Positions 44,167 through 52,158 of a stretch of DNA of 64,000 nucleotides are shown piece by piece. The notes below the pieces were generated by a model. The model had not been told where the DNA came from. It did no database searches and worked only from the letters and a program-made list of their open reading frames with translations. Location of the stretch: NCBI RefSeq assembly GCF_002154225.1, contig NZ_MTSE01000005.1, positions 62,001 through 126,000 of the forward strand. Reading direction: 5' to 3'. Positions within the stretch are counted from its first letter, which is position 1. Each line of letters begins with the position of its first letter. The DNA comes from Hymenobacter crusticola. Its GTDB lineage: Bacteria; Bacteroidota; Bacteroidia; Cytophagales; Hymenobacteraceae. The position numbers and the translations under genes are program-made.

Positions 44167-44899
44167 GCTGCTGGGTGCGCTCGTATTCGCGTTCTGTAAT
44201 GGAAACAAAGCGGATATAGTCGCCTGCCTTCAGCAGGCTAGGCGTTTCGCCGTGCGGCGTAAAAAGGTTCAGGGGCGTACGGCCAATAAGCTGCCAGCCG
44301 CCAGGGGTTTGGATGGAGTACACGCCGGTTTGCTTGCCCGCAATGCCGACCGAGCCCGCCGGCACTTTCAGGCGCGGCTTGTCTTTGCGGGGCACCACCA
44401 GCTGCTCGCTCATGCCCCCCAAGTACGGAAAGCCGGGCGCAAAGCCAATCATGTACACGAGGTACTCGGGCTGGGTGTGCAGGGCCACGACTTCCTCGGG
44501 GCTGAGGTGGGCGTGGCTGGCCACAAAAGCTAGGTCGGGACCAAACTTACCACCGTAGCACACAGGCACTTCTATGACGTGTGAGGCCGACGGCTCCGCC
44601 TCCGTCACCGCTTGCCACAACATATGGCGCAGCGTTTCTGCTACGCTCTCGTAGGGGCTAGCTTCCGGGGAACGAGTTATTTCCAACGGGTTGTAATACA
44701 CGGTAACCGTCGTGAAAGCAGGCACATATTCGACGAAACCGGGGAACGGATGCGCATCCAAATATGCGCTTAACGCTTGCACTTCGTGGTGCGTATGGCG
44801 CTTGATGGCATCGCCAAACTGCACCACCACGGCCGATTCGCCCAACGAGTAGAGCTGGACCTCAGCACGCGTGGCCGGTGCTGGGTAAAGGTTTTCCAT
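44156..44899 (-). CDS. pxpB: 5-oxoprolinase subunit B (KipI-like)
   Basis: 247 residues. Family features are LYSLGESAVVVQFG at the N-terminus, FPGFVEYVPAFTTVTVYYNP, then YMIGFAPGFPYLGGM, VPRKDKPRLKVPAGSVGIAG and QTPGGWQLIGRTPL. It is the first gene of the coupled pxpB-pxpC-pxpA-transporter run. PxpB was originally named KipI because the Bacillus homologue inhibits a sporulation kinase; here the full pxpBCA set argues for the metabolic role. Confidence 0.95.
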   Translation of the reverse strand: MENLYPAPATRAEVQLYSLGESAVVVQFGDAIKRHTHHEVQALSAYLDAHPFPGFVEYVPAFTTVTVYYNPLEITRSPEASPYESVAETLRHMLWQAVTEAEPSASHVIEVPVCYGGKFGPDLAFVASHAHLSPEEVVALHTQPEYLVYMIGFAPGFPYLGGMSEQLVVPRKDKPRLKVPAGSVGIAGKQTGVYSIQTPGGWQLIGRTPLNLFTPHGETPSLLKAGDYIRFVSITEREYERTQQHES

Positions 44900-45240
44900 G
44901 CGTTATTACTTGCGTTTTTTAGGCTAGCTTCAGAAGCCAGCCCTGTATCTTGGCAGCTCGCTCCGTGCTACTTTCGGTGGAATATACAGTCGTTTCGCAG
45001 AATTGCGCATGTCGTTCGTCGACCCAACCTCTGGGGCGCCGCACCAGTATCGTCGCCCGAAAGGTTTACGAGCTAGGTCCACGCGGGTCGTGCTGGCAAG
45101 TTCGTTCCACGACAACCAACCAGACACCGCGGACGCTATGCCAGCAGATGCGCATTGTGCAACGTCGGGCAGCTAAAGTAGACTATCCTGTTATCTAACC
45201 GTTGCTCCTCTCCTTGCTTTTTCTTCGAACGTTCGCCTGC
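44900..45240. other. intergenic region between pxpB and the aminopeptidase gene
   Basis: About 340 bases between divergent genes. A 55-codon open frame at 45009-45176 (plus) exists but has no signal, family or promoter support and is not annotated. No convincing TAnnTTTG box is seen, and no hairpin. Confidence 0.35.
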
Positions 45241-47841
45241 ATGAATCACTTGCTTAAAACTTTCTCTCAAACGGGCTTGCTGGTGCTGGCCGTGAATCTT
45301 GGTGCTTACAGTCAGAAAAGGATGGTAGCGGACAACAGCGTACCCGTCGAGAAAGGCGTTTCGGAAGCCCTAGCTAGCTTTCGAAAAAAGAACGTGAGCC
45401 AGGTAGCCTATAACCTAGCTTTCACCATTCCGGCTCAAAAAGCAATGCCTATTACGGCTTCCGAGTCGGTTTTCTTTCACCTGAAGGACAACAAGCAGTT
45501 GCTTCAGCTCGATTTCAAGGAGAAAAATGACCATCTGAAACGGGTACTGGTCAATAAAAAAGTCGTCCCGATTGACCACCGCAATGAGCACTTGGTGCTG
45601 CCCGCCTCGGCTTTGCGCCAGGGTGCCAACGAGGTGAAAATCGAATTTACCGCGGGCAATTTATCCCTGAACCGCAGCGACGACTATCTCTACACGCTGC
45701 TAGTGCCAGAGCGGGCGCGCACCGTATTTCCGGTGTTCGATCAGCCCAATTTGAAAGCGTCCTTTACCCTTTCCTTATCGCTCCCGACGGCATGGCAAGC
45801 CGTGGCAAATGGCCCGCTGCAGGATTCCGTCGTGACGGGCGCCAGCAAAACGTACCGCTTTGCACCCTCCGATACCATCAGCACCTACTTGTTCTCCTTT
45901 GCGGCGGGCAAGTTCACGCCCATCGCCCAGACGCTGAACGGGCGCACGATGAACCTGCTGCACCGCGAAACCGATCCGGATAAACTGCGCCTGAGCCTAG
46001 GCCCCATCTTCCAGATTCATGCGGATGCGCTGGCCTTCATGCAGGAGTACACCCAGATTCCGTATCCGTTCCGCAAGTTCGACTTCGTCGCCATTCCCGA
46101 CTTCCAGTACGGCGGCATGGAGCACGTGGGCGCCATCGACTACAAAGCGGCCTCGCTGTTCTTGGACGAAGGCGCCACGCAAGACCAAAAGCTAGCCCGC
46201 GCCAACCTCATCTCGCACGAAACGGCCCATATGTGGTTCGGCGACTTAGTCACGATGCAGTGGTTCAACGACGTGTGGATGAAGGAGGTGTTTGCCAACT
46301 TCATGGCCGATAAAATCTCGCAAGTGGCCGTGGCCAATTCCAACTACGACCTCAAGTTCGTGCTCGACCATTACCCTGCCGCCTACGGCATTGACCGCAC
46401 TAGCGGGGCCAATCCCATCCGGCAACCCCTGGCCAATTTGCAGGATGCGGGCTCGCTCTACGGCAACATCATTTACCACAAAGCGCCCATTATGATGCGG
46501 CAGCTGGAGCGGCTGATGGGCCCCGAGGCATTTCAGCAAGGCTTGCGCGAGTACTTAAAGAAGTATGCTCACGGCAACGCCACCTGGCCCGACCTCATTG
46601 CCATTCTGGATGCCCGCACCCCGGCCGACCTACACGCCTGGAACGAGGTATGGGTAAACGAGCCCGGCCGCCCCATCTTTGATTTTGACCTGCAAACCAA
46701 GGACGGCAAGATCACGCAGCTCCTGGTGAAGCAGCAAGCCGAAGACGGCTCGAACCGCATTTGGCCACAGCTTTTTGAGGTGCTGCTGGTGTACCCCAAT
46801 GCGGTGAAAGAGCTGACTGTAAATATGAGCGAACGGCAAGTGCGCTTGCCCGATGCCGAAGGGCAAGCAGCACCTAGCTTTATCCTGTTTAATTCTTCGG
46901 GCCTAGGCTACGGCGTGTTCCCGGTTGAGAAGCAGATGACGGCAGGCCTGGCTTCGCTGCAAAACCCAGTGGCGCGAGCCTCGGCCTACGTAAACCTCTA
47001 CGAGAACATGCTCAATGGGCGGGTAATAGCACCTAAGCAGCTCTTAGACGTGTATCGCCAGCTACTAACAAAGGAGCCCGAAGAGCTAAACCTGAAGCTC
47101 CTGACCGGACAAGTGAGTGAAATTTACTGGAAGTTTTTGCCCACACAGGAGCGCACAGCCCTAGCTTTGGCACTGGAAAAAGACCTCTGGCAGGCCATGC
47201 AGCAAAACGCTGCTCCGAATGCTAAAAAGCTGCTATTCAAAGCCTATCAGTCGGTAGCCTTAACCAAGCCGGCGCAAGATCAGCTCTACCAAGTCTGGGC
47301 CAAGGAACAAGCCCCAGCGGGCGTGAAGCTCACCGAGGACGACTACACAGCCCTCGCCCAAGCCCTAGCTGTGCGCGACTACCCCGCCGAGTCGCCCATT
47401 CTGGAAAAACAACTAACTCGTATCAAGAACGCCGACCGCCAGAAGCGTCTGCAGTTTCTGATGCCAGCTTTGTCGTCGGATGTGCGGGCGCGGGATGCGT
47501 TTTTTGCTTCCCTGAAAGAGGATAAGAACCGGGAGAAGGAAGCGTGGGTTGTGACGGCCCTAGGGTATCTGCACCACCCGCTGCGCGCAGCTACTTCCGA
47601 GAAATACTTGCCGGAAAGCCTCGCCTTATTGGAAGAGATTCAGCTGACGGGCGACATTTTCTTTCCTTACTCTTGGCTCCAAGCCACTTTCGGCAGCTAT
47701 CAAACGCCAACGGCGGCGCGCACGGTACGCACGTTTTTGCAAGCTCGCCCAACGTACAATCCCAAGCTGCGCGCCAAGATATTGCAGGCTTCCGACGACC
47801 TGTTCCGGGCCGAAAAGCTAGTGCAACACCCACAAGGCTAA
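45241..47841 (+). CDS. M1-family zinc aminopeptidase, secreted
   Basis: 866 residues from the ATG at 45241. The frame is open from 45202, but this start gives the signal peptide MNHLLKTFSQTGLLVLAVNL. The zinc site is HETAHMWFGDLV (His326, Glu327, His330) with the third ligand Glu349 in NDVWMKEVF, the M1 spacing HExxH-x18-E. The substrate N-terminus motif is YGGMEHVGAID, a GGMEH variant of GAMEN. A long alpha-helical C-terminal domain follows. It removes N-terminal amino acids from peptides in the periplasm or outside the cell. Monocistronic, followed by a 93-base palindromic element. Confidence 0.93.
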   Translation: MNHLLKTFSQTGLLVLAVNLGAYSQKRMVADNSVPVEKGVSEALASFRKKNVSQVAYNLAFTIPAQKAMPITASESVFFHLKDNKQLLQLDFKEKNDHLKRVLVNKKVVPIDHRNEHLVLPASALRQGANEVKIEFTAGNLSLNRSDDYLYTLLVPERARTVFPVFDQPNLKASFTLSLSLPTAWQAVANGPLQDSVVTGASKTYRFAPSDTISTYLFSFAAGKFTPIAQTLNGRTMNLLHRETDPDKLRLSLGPIFQIHADALAFMQEYTQIPYPFRKFDFVAIPDFQYGGMEHVGAIDYKAASLFLDEGATQDQKLARANLISHETAHMWFGDLVTMQWFNDVWMKEVFANFMADKISQVAVANSNYDLKFVLDHYPAAYGIDRTSGANPIRQPLANLQDAGSLYGNIIYHKAPIMMRQLERLMGPEAFQQGLREYLKKYAHGNATWPDLIAILDARTPADLHAWNEVWVNEPGRPIFDFDLQTKDGKITQLLVKQQAEDGSNRIWPQLFEVLLVYPNAVKELTVNMSERQVRLPDAEGQAAPSFILFNSSGLGYGVFPVEKQMTAGLASLQNPVARASAYVNLYENMLNGRVIAPKQLLDVYRQLLTKEPEELNLKLLTGQVSEIYWKFLPTQERTALALALEKDLWQAMQQNAAPNAKKLLFKAYQSVALTKPAQDQLYQVWAKEQAPAGVKLTEDDYTALAQALAVRDYPAESPILEKQLTRIKNADRQKRLQFLMPALSSDVRARDAFFASLKEDKNREKEAWVVTALGYLHHPLRAATSEKYLPESLALLEEIQLTGDIFFPYSWLQATFGSYQTPTAARTVRTFLQARPTYNPKLRAKILQASDDLFRAEKLVQHPQG

Positions 47842-47888
47842 ATGTTAGGCGCGTAGAATAGCGAACTACCCTGCTGAAACCTCTTTTC

Positions 47889-47981
47889 TGTCATTTCGAC
47901 TGGCGGGAGAAATCTCGCGTGCTGCCGTCGGATTATAACTCAATGGAGCGTGCAAGATTTCTCCTGCCGGTCGAAATGACA
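47889..47981. repeat. 93-base interrupted palindrome (REP/MITE-like element)
   Basis: 47889-47923 and 47947-47981 are reverse complements at about 29-31 of 35 positions, with both ends reading TGTCATTTCGAC outward-in. There is no T-run, so it is less like a terminator than a mobile or repeat extragenic palindrome. It sits between two plus-strand genes. Confidence 0.65.
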
Positions 47982-48025
47982 TTCGGAAGAAAGTTAATGT
48001 CAGCTCAACCTAGCTCTAGTTTCGC

Positions 48026-49051
48026 ATGATCAAACCTGTTATCGTCAGTGCCGTTCGCCAAGAAACGCCGGAGGTAAAGACGCTCTTCCTTGATGCACCA
48101 GCACTTTCCTACCAAGCGGGGCAGTACCTCACGTTCGTACATCCGCATAACGAGGAACTGCGCCGCTCCTACTCGATTTCGTCGGCACCGGGCCTAGGTG
48201 AGCCGCTGGCCGTAACGGTGAAGCGAGTGGCAAACGGGCTTTTCTCACGCTACTTAGTCGACAAAGTGCACGAAGGCGATACGCTGCTGACGATTGGCGC
48301 CGGCGGGTTCTTCACTTTGCCTGAGAACCTCGATGCCGAGTATCAACAGGTATTTTTCTTTGCCGCGGGCAGCGGTATCACGCCTATTTATGCGCTGCTA
48401 AAAAGCGTATTGCACCAGCACCCTAGTTTACACGCCGTCCTAGTTTACAGCAACCGCACACCCGAGGATGTGGTGTTTTACCCAGCGCTTCAGCACCTAG
48501 CTTCCCAGTTTGCTGACCGGCTGAAGGTGGAATTCTTATTCAGCAACCACCCGGTGCTAGCCCGCGCCCGCTTGTACCGCGACCTGCTGGAAATCTTTGT
48601 CAAACAATACAGTCTAACCACGCCTGAGCGTACCCTAGCTTTCTTATGCGGCCCGCTTAACTACATGCGAATGTGCATGTATGGCTTGCGGGAAATCGGT
48701 ATTCCACTGGCAAACATCCGGCGCGAAAACTTCAACCCTGAGACGGCGCATCCCACTTTCACCACGCCACCCGATACAGAGCCGCACAACGTTGCGGTAC
48801 AACTCGCCGGTGCCACGCACACTTTTGAAACGCAGTACCCCGTTTCGATTCTGCAAGCCGCCAAGAAACAAGGTGTAGCGCTTCCCTACAGCTGCGGCAA
48901 CGGCGTGTGTGGCAGCTGCGTAGCGCGTTGTACCTCGGGCCAGGTTTGGATGGCCACCAACGAAGTCCTCACCGACCGCGACTTAGCCAAAGGCCTCGTG
49001 CTAACGTGCACCGGCTATCCTGTCGGTAACGACGTGAGGCTGGAAATTTGA
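48026..49051 (+). CDS. flavin reductase with C-terminal 2Fe-2S ferredoxin domain
   Basis: 341 residues. The FAD domain has RRSYSISSAPG (the RxYS flavin motif), and the NAD(P) domain has FFFAAGSGITPIYALL. The C-terminal plant-type ferredoxin domain has PYSCGNGVCGSCVARC and a final Cys in VLTCTGYP, the CX4CX2C...C pattern for a 2Fe-2S cluster. This layout is that of phenylacetyl-CoA epoxidase reductase (PaaE) and Hcr-type reductases. It passes electrons from NAD(P)H to an oxygenase or other partner that is not encoded nearby. A cluster of palindromes follows. Confidence 0.92.
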   Translation: MIKPVIVSAVRQETPEVKTLFLDAPALSYQAGQYLTFVHPHNEELRRSYSISSAPGLGEPLAVTVKRVANGLFSRYLVDKVHEGDTLLTIGAGGFFTLPENLDAEYQQVFFFAAGSGITPIYALLKSVLHQHPSLHAVLVYSNRTPEDVVFYPALQHLASQFADRLKVEFLFSNHPVLARARLYRDLLEIFVKQYSLTTPERTLAFLCGPLNYMRMCMYGLREIGIPLANIRRENFNPETAHPTFTTPPDTEPHNVAVQLAGATHTFETQYPVSILQAAKKQGVALPYSCGNGVCGSCVARCTSGQVWMATNEVLTDRDLAKGLVLTCTGYPVGNDVRLEI

Positions 49052-49057
49052 CGCCCT

Positions 49058-49227
49058 GGTCGGACGCCCTAGGGCGTCCGACCGGTTCTCGCCTGCGGAC
49101 GGCTGCACGAGCTAGCTGCACATCCGGCGACAACCCTGACAGGGCTTAAAGCCACTGTCAGGGTTGTAACGACCGCCCAAGCTTCGTTCTGACGACAACC
49201 GGTCGGACGCCTGGGGCGTCGGACCGG
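49058..49227. repeat. cluster of three palindromes between convergent genes
   Basis: First, 49058-49083 is a perfect 26-base palindrome centred on CCTAGG. Second, 49130-49168 forms a stem with ACAACCCTGACAG and CTGTCAGGGTTGT arms and an internal AAGCC/GGCTT pair. Third, 49199-49227 is a near-copy of the first (GGTCGGACGCC...GGCGTC). None has the T-run of a classical terminator. Confidence 0.7.
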
Positions 49228-49250
49228 GGCTAGGCAACGAACCTAGCGCA

Positions 49251-51017
49251 CTAGTAGTGCGTGTGGTTGACCACGGTGCTTTTCAGATAATCCAAATTTT
49301 TCTTGCTGTCTTTGTTACTATAAGTTGCTTTGCTATAGCCATATATCCGCAGCACGCCGCGATTCAGCGTAACCACTTCTTCGGCGCCTTTGCCTGCAAA
49401 GTCGAACAGGTGAAAGACAGGGTCGGGAAAGAATAGCTCGCCGGTACCTAGGTCGTTCAGCCGGAATTTATACCAGAATAAGCTCGTGCTCCCGTCACCG
49501 CGCCAGTTGCCACGCACAAAGTCGGGGTTGCCATTTATTGGGTTGCCGGGCCACTTTTTCACTAGGTCGCCTTTGCTGTCAAACCAGTAAAGCTGGCTCG
49601 ACAAATACGGCTCCCCGATCTGCCGATTGCCGTAGGTGCGCCCTCCTACTACTACTTGCAGCCCCGGCACGTTGCGCAGAAAGTTGCCCACCTGAATCTG
49701 CTGGCTGTGTTCGGCGGTGTTTTGCCAGATGATCTTGCCGGTCATGCCCTGGTAGACGAACACGCCTGCTTCGCTGTTGGCCGTTACAATATCGAGGCGG
49801 CCGTCGCCGTCCACGTCGGCGAATTTGTAGCTGTCGGCGTGGTCGTGGTTATCGGGCAGCAAGTCGAACCGGTCCCAGATCTTCTTCCCCTTTGTATCCA
49901 GCAACAGCGTCCCGACCAGCACCTCATCGAGCCCATCCTGGTTTAAGTCAACGGGGTACACGTAGTGACCTAGGTTGTCTTTTTTTCGCTGCTCGGTGTG
50001 GCTCCACAAGGAGTTCAGCTTGGTATCGTACGCTTGCACATTGATGGTGCCGCCCATATCCGTGAAAACGACCAAATCGTTGGGCGTGCCGGGGTGCAGC
50101 TTGCCGATAGCTAGCCGGAAATTATTGTACACGTGCGGCAGCGGTTTTGTGGGCCACGCCACTTTGCGCTTGATTTTGCCGGTGCGCCCATCGGCCATCA
50201 CTAACCACTCTTGCCCCTCGATAAAGCGCCAGTGCATTACTTCGGCTTTGCCATCGTGGTCAAAATCCCAGAGCACGCCGGGCGCTTCAAACTCCGAGCG
50301 CTCCTTGGTGTACTCGCTAGGCGCTTTGTAGCTCCACAACTCCTTGCCACTATTGTCGAACACGTGCGCTGAGAAGTCGGGCTCTAGCACCATAAAATCG
50401 GTTTGATTATCGCCATTCACGTCCCCAAATTTCACGGCATTCGACGGCGGTATTGCGTACTCCTTCAGCAGCTTTACGTCTTCGTTGAGCTGATACGGTC
50501 GGATATCCTCCTCACGCAAGCTAGGATTCTTGGTCAGGACAAGCACATCGAAAACGGGTCCGGCATCGATGCGGGTTATTTTGATGTTCGTTGTACCAGG
50601 CGTTAGCTCAAACGTGCCACCAGCTTGCCAACTCAGCTTTCCTGCCCCGAAGCTAGCTGCCGTGACCTTATCGTTCACGGCCACTTTAAACGAGGTATTT
50701 TTCTCGCCCTGGCTGCGCACAAACAGCGTGTACGTGCCTGCTTCTGGCACCTGCATCTGGGTCATCAGATTGGTTTCCGACCTGAGCACTAACGCCGTAT
50801 TATTGAAAAGCCAAGGCACATTTAGCGCCCCAGCATCAGCAACGATGTCGCCTTTGGGTATTTCTTGCAAAAAGTCGGATGCCGGAATAATTATGGTGCC
50901 GGGCAGTGGCTGCAGCCGGTTCGATGCTGCCACTTGTGAAGCTGCTTGCGGCATTTGCGCATTGCCACTATGCCATATGCCCACGAGCACGGCGCTCAGT
51001 ATAAGTAGTTTTTTCAT
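49251..51017 (-). CDS. secreted FG-GAP/VCBS-repeat protein, rhamnogalacturonan lyase (PL11)-like
   Basis: 588 residues with a signal peptide (MKKLLILSAVLVGIWHSGNA). A beta-sandwich of about 120 residues (FLQEIPKGDIV, FVRSQGEKNTSFKVAV) is followed by a propeller with calcium-loop motifs DVNGDNQTDF, DFDHDGKAEV, DLNQDGLDEV and DVDGDGRLDIV. This arrangement resembles the eight-bladed propeller of PL11 rhamnogalacturonan lyases; the phrases GEPYLSSQLYWFDSKG and HADSYKFADVDGDG are consistent. Catalytic residues were not mapped, so lyase activity is a hypothesis. No polysaccharide-use operon is adjacent. Confidence 0.72.
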   Translation of the reverse strand: MKKLLILSAVLVGIWHSGNAQMPQAASQVAASNRLQPLPGTIIIPASDFLQEIPKGDIVADAGALNVPWLFNNTALVLRSETNLMTQMQVPEAGTYTLFVRSQGEKNTSFKVAVNDKVTAASFGAGKLSWQAGGTFELTPGTTNIKITRIDAGPVFDVLVLTKNPSLREEDIRPYQLNEDVKLLKEYAIPPSNAVKFGDVNGDNQTDFMVLEPDFSAHVFDNSGKELWSYKAPSEYTKERSEFEAPGVLWDFDHDGKAEVMHWRFIEGQEWLVMADGRTGKIKRKVAWPTKPLPHVYNNFRLAIGKLHPGTPNDLVVFTDMGGTINVQAYDTKLNSLWSHTEQRKKDNLGHYVYPVDLNQDGLDEVLVGTLLLDTKGKKIWDRFDLLPDNHDHADSYKFADVDGDGRLDIVTANSEAGVFVYQGMTGKIIWQNTAEHSQQIQVGNFLRNVPGLQVVVGGRTYGNRQIGEPYLSSQLYWFDSKGDLVKKWPGNPINGNPDFVRGNWRGDGSTSLFWYKFRLNDLGTGELFFPDPVFHLFDFAGKGAEEVVTLNRGVLRIYGYSKATYSNKDSKKNLDYLKSTVVNHTHY

Positions 51018-51154
51018 GTAGCCAGGTAATCTTGCGCACCGACTTTCAGCTTGCTTGTCCTAGCTACCAATTCTTCGGCGCCTCACTCTCCTGAGGTATC
51101 CTAGGTACGGCCCCTAGCTTTCTCGCGGACGATAAATAAGCGCGCCGAGAAGCG

Positions 51155-51799
51155 TTAGCTGAAATAGATCTGTTCAACTACTAGCTCGCTGCTTTGTGCC
51201 GTGGTAACTACATGGCAGCAATACGCGGGGTCCAACAGCACCTCCTTGCAGTACCATTTTTTGTCTCCCCAAGTGATAGTATTGGCAGCAAAATTTACTT
51301 TTTCAGGCGAATAACTAAGTCCTAATCCTATTGCTTTTAGAAAGGCCTCCTTTTGCGTCCAATGCTGGTAGAATGTGCGGATACTATCTTTTGCCTGCAT
51401 AATATCCGACCACTCCTGTACCGAGAAATGGCTCTGCATATCTCGCAAGTCAATCCCCTTAACTTCTTCTATATCAACCCCTACTTCACAAGTTGTGCTA
51501 AGCGCACAAACTACGTAAGCTCCCGAATGTGAAATATTAAAACTAACCTCTTCGCCGAAATAAGGCTTTTTATAATTCGTGTATTTCATATCGGCCAGGG
51601 AATAAGTATGCGCGCCAATTAATTGCAGCCCTTTTAGCAGAAGCATATTCCCGAGCAAACTACGCTGCGCGTCCTGCCAATTTTTGAAGCGTATTATTTT
51701 TTCTTGGGCAGCAAAAGGCAGCTGCTGCAACACCAATTCAAGTTGTGTCGCTTGCAGCTGTTGGTAAAAGCTCGTGTAAAACAGATAGATCATTTTCAA
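51155..51799 (-). CDS. 4'-phosphopantetheinyl transferase, Sfp type
   Basis: 214 residues. It transfers the phosphopantetheine arm from CoA to a conserved Ser of carrier domains. The magnesium-binding motif VGVDIEE has Asp109 and Glu111; the second motif HWTQKEAFLKAIGLG has Trp147, Lys150, Glu151 and Lys155. NISHSGAYVVCAL precedes them, as in Sfp. A second ATG at 51793 is equally possible as the start. The gene diverges from NRPS-1, whose two carrier domains (and that of NRPS-2) it is expected to activate. This is the natural accessory enzyme of the cluster. Confidence 0.94.
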   Translation of the reverse strand: MKMIYLFYTSFYQQLQATQLELVLQQLPFAAQEKIIRFKNWQDAQRSLLGNMLLLKGLQLIGAHTYSLADMKYTNYKKPYFGEEVSFNISHSGAYVVCALSTTCEVGVDIEEVKGIDLRDMQSHFSVQEWSDIMQAKDSIRTFYQHWTQKEAFLKAIGLGLSYSPEKVNFAANTITWGDKKWYCKEVLLDPAYCCHVVTTAQSSELVVEQIYFS

Positions 51800-52158
51800 A
51801 TAGCCTATTATAAACTAGCTACGCAAGCCGCTCTGCGCTTCCTAAAGCTACGATTATAGTGTATCCGTTGCATGGATGCATGTACGGAAAGCACTATGCC
51901 AAATAAAACAGCAACCTCGTCAGCTGGCAAGCTTTCTTAAATACTGTTGTTTACGAACTTACCATGGCGTAAAGCAATAGTGCCCTGACCTTGGATTTAT
52001 CCAACAAGCAGCATTTAGTAAATAGCAGCATATCAAAATATCATTAAAAAATAAACTAGCGCTAAATTTTAGCATGGGTTTTATTTTTTATATTGCATAG
52101 GAGAATTATACAATTCTTGTCTACCTACAGGCTCAAAGAGTAGGGATGAACATGACTT
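51800..52158. other. divergent control region of the phosphopantetheinyl transferase and NRPS-1
   Basis: About 360 bases, AT-rich near the NRPS-1 start. It contains the direct repeat TGCATG-GA-TGCATG at 51869-51882 and a T-rich tract at about 52078-52097. I find no exact TAnnTTTG box on either strand. AGGG at about 52142 lies 13 bases before the NRPS-1 ATG. The region is a candidate for regulated promoters of the cluster. Confidence 0.45.

Noticed and set aside
45009..45176. 55-codon frame between pxpB and the aminopeptidase gene
   Set aside because: No promoter, signal peptide or recognisable family; composition typical of intergenic sequence.
47889..47981. Rho-independent terminator for the aminopeptidase gene
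   Set aside because: The arms are long but the T-run is missing; it is better described as a repeat element.
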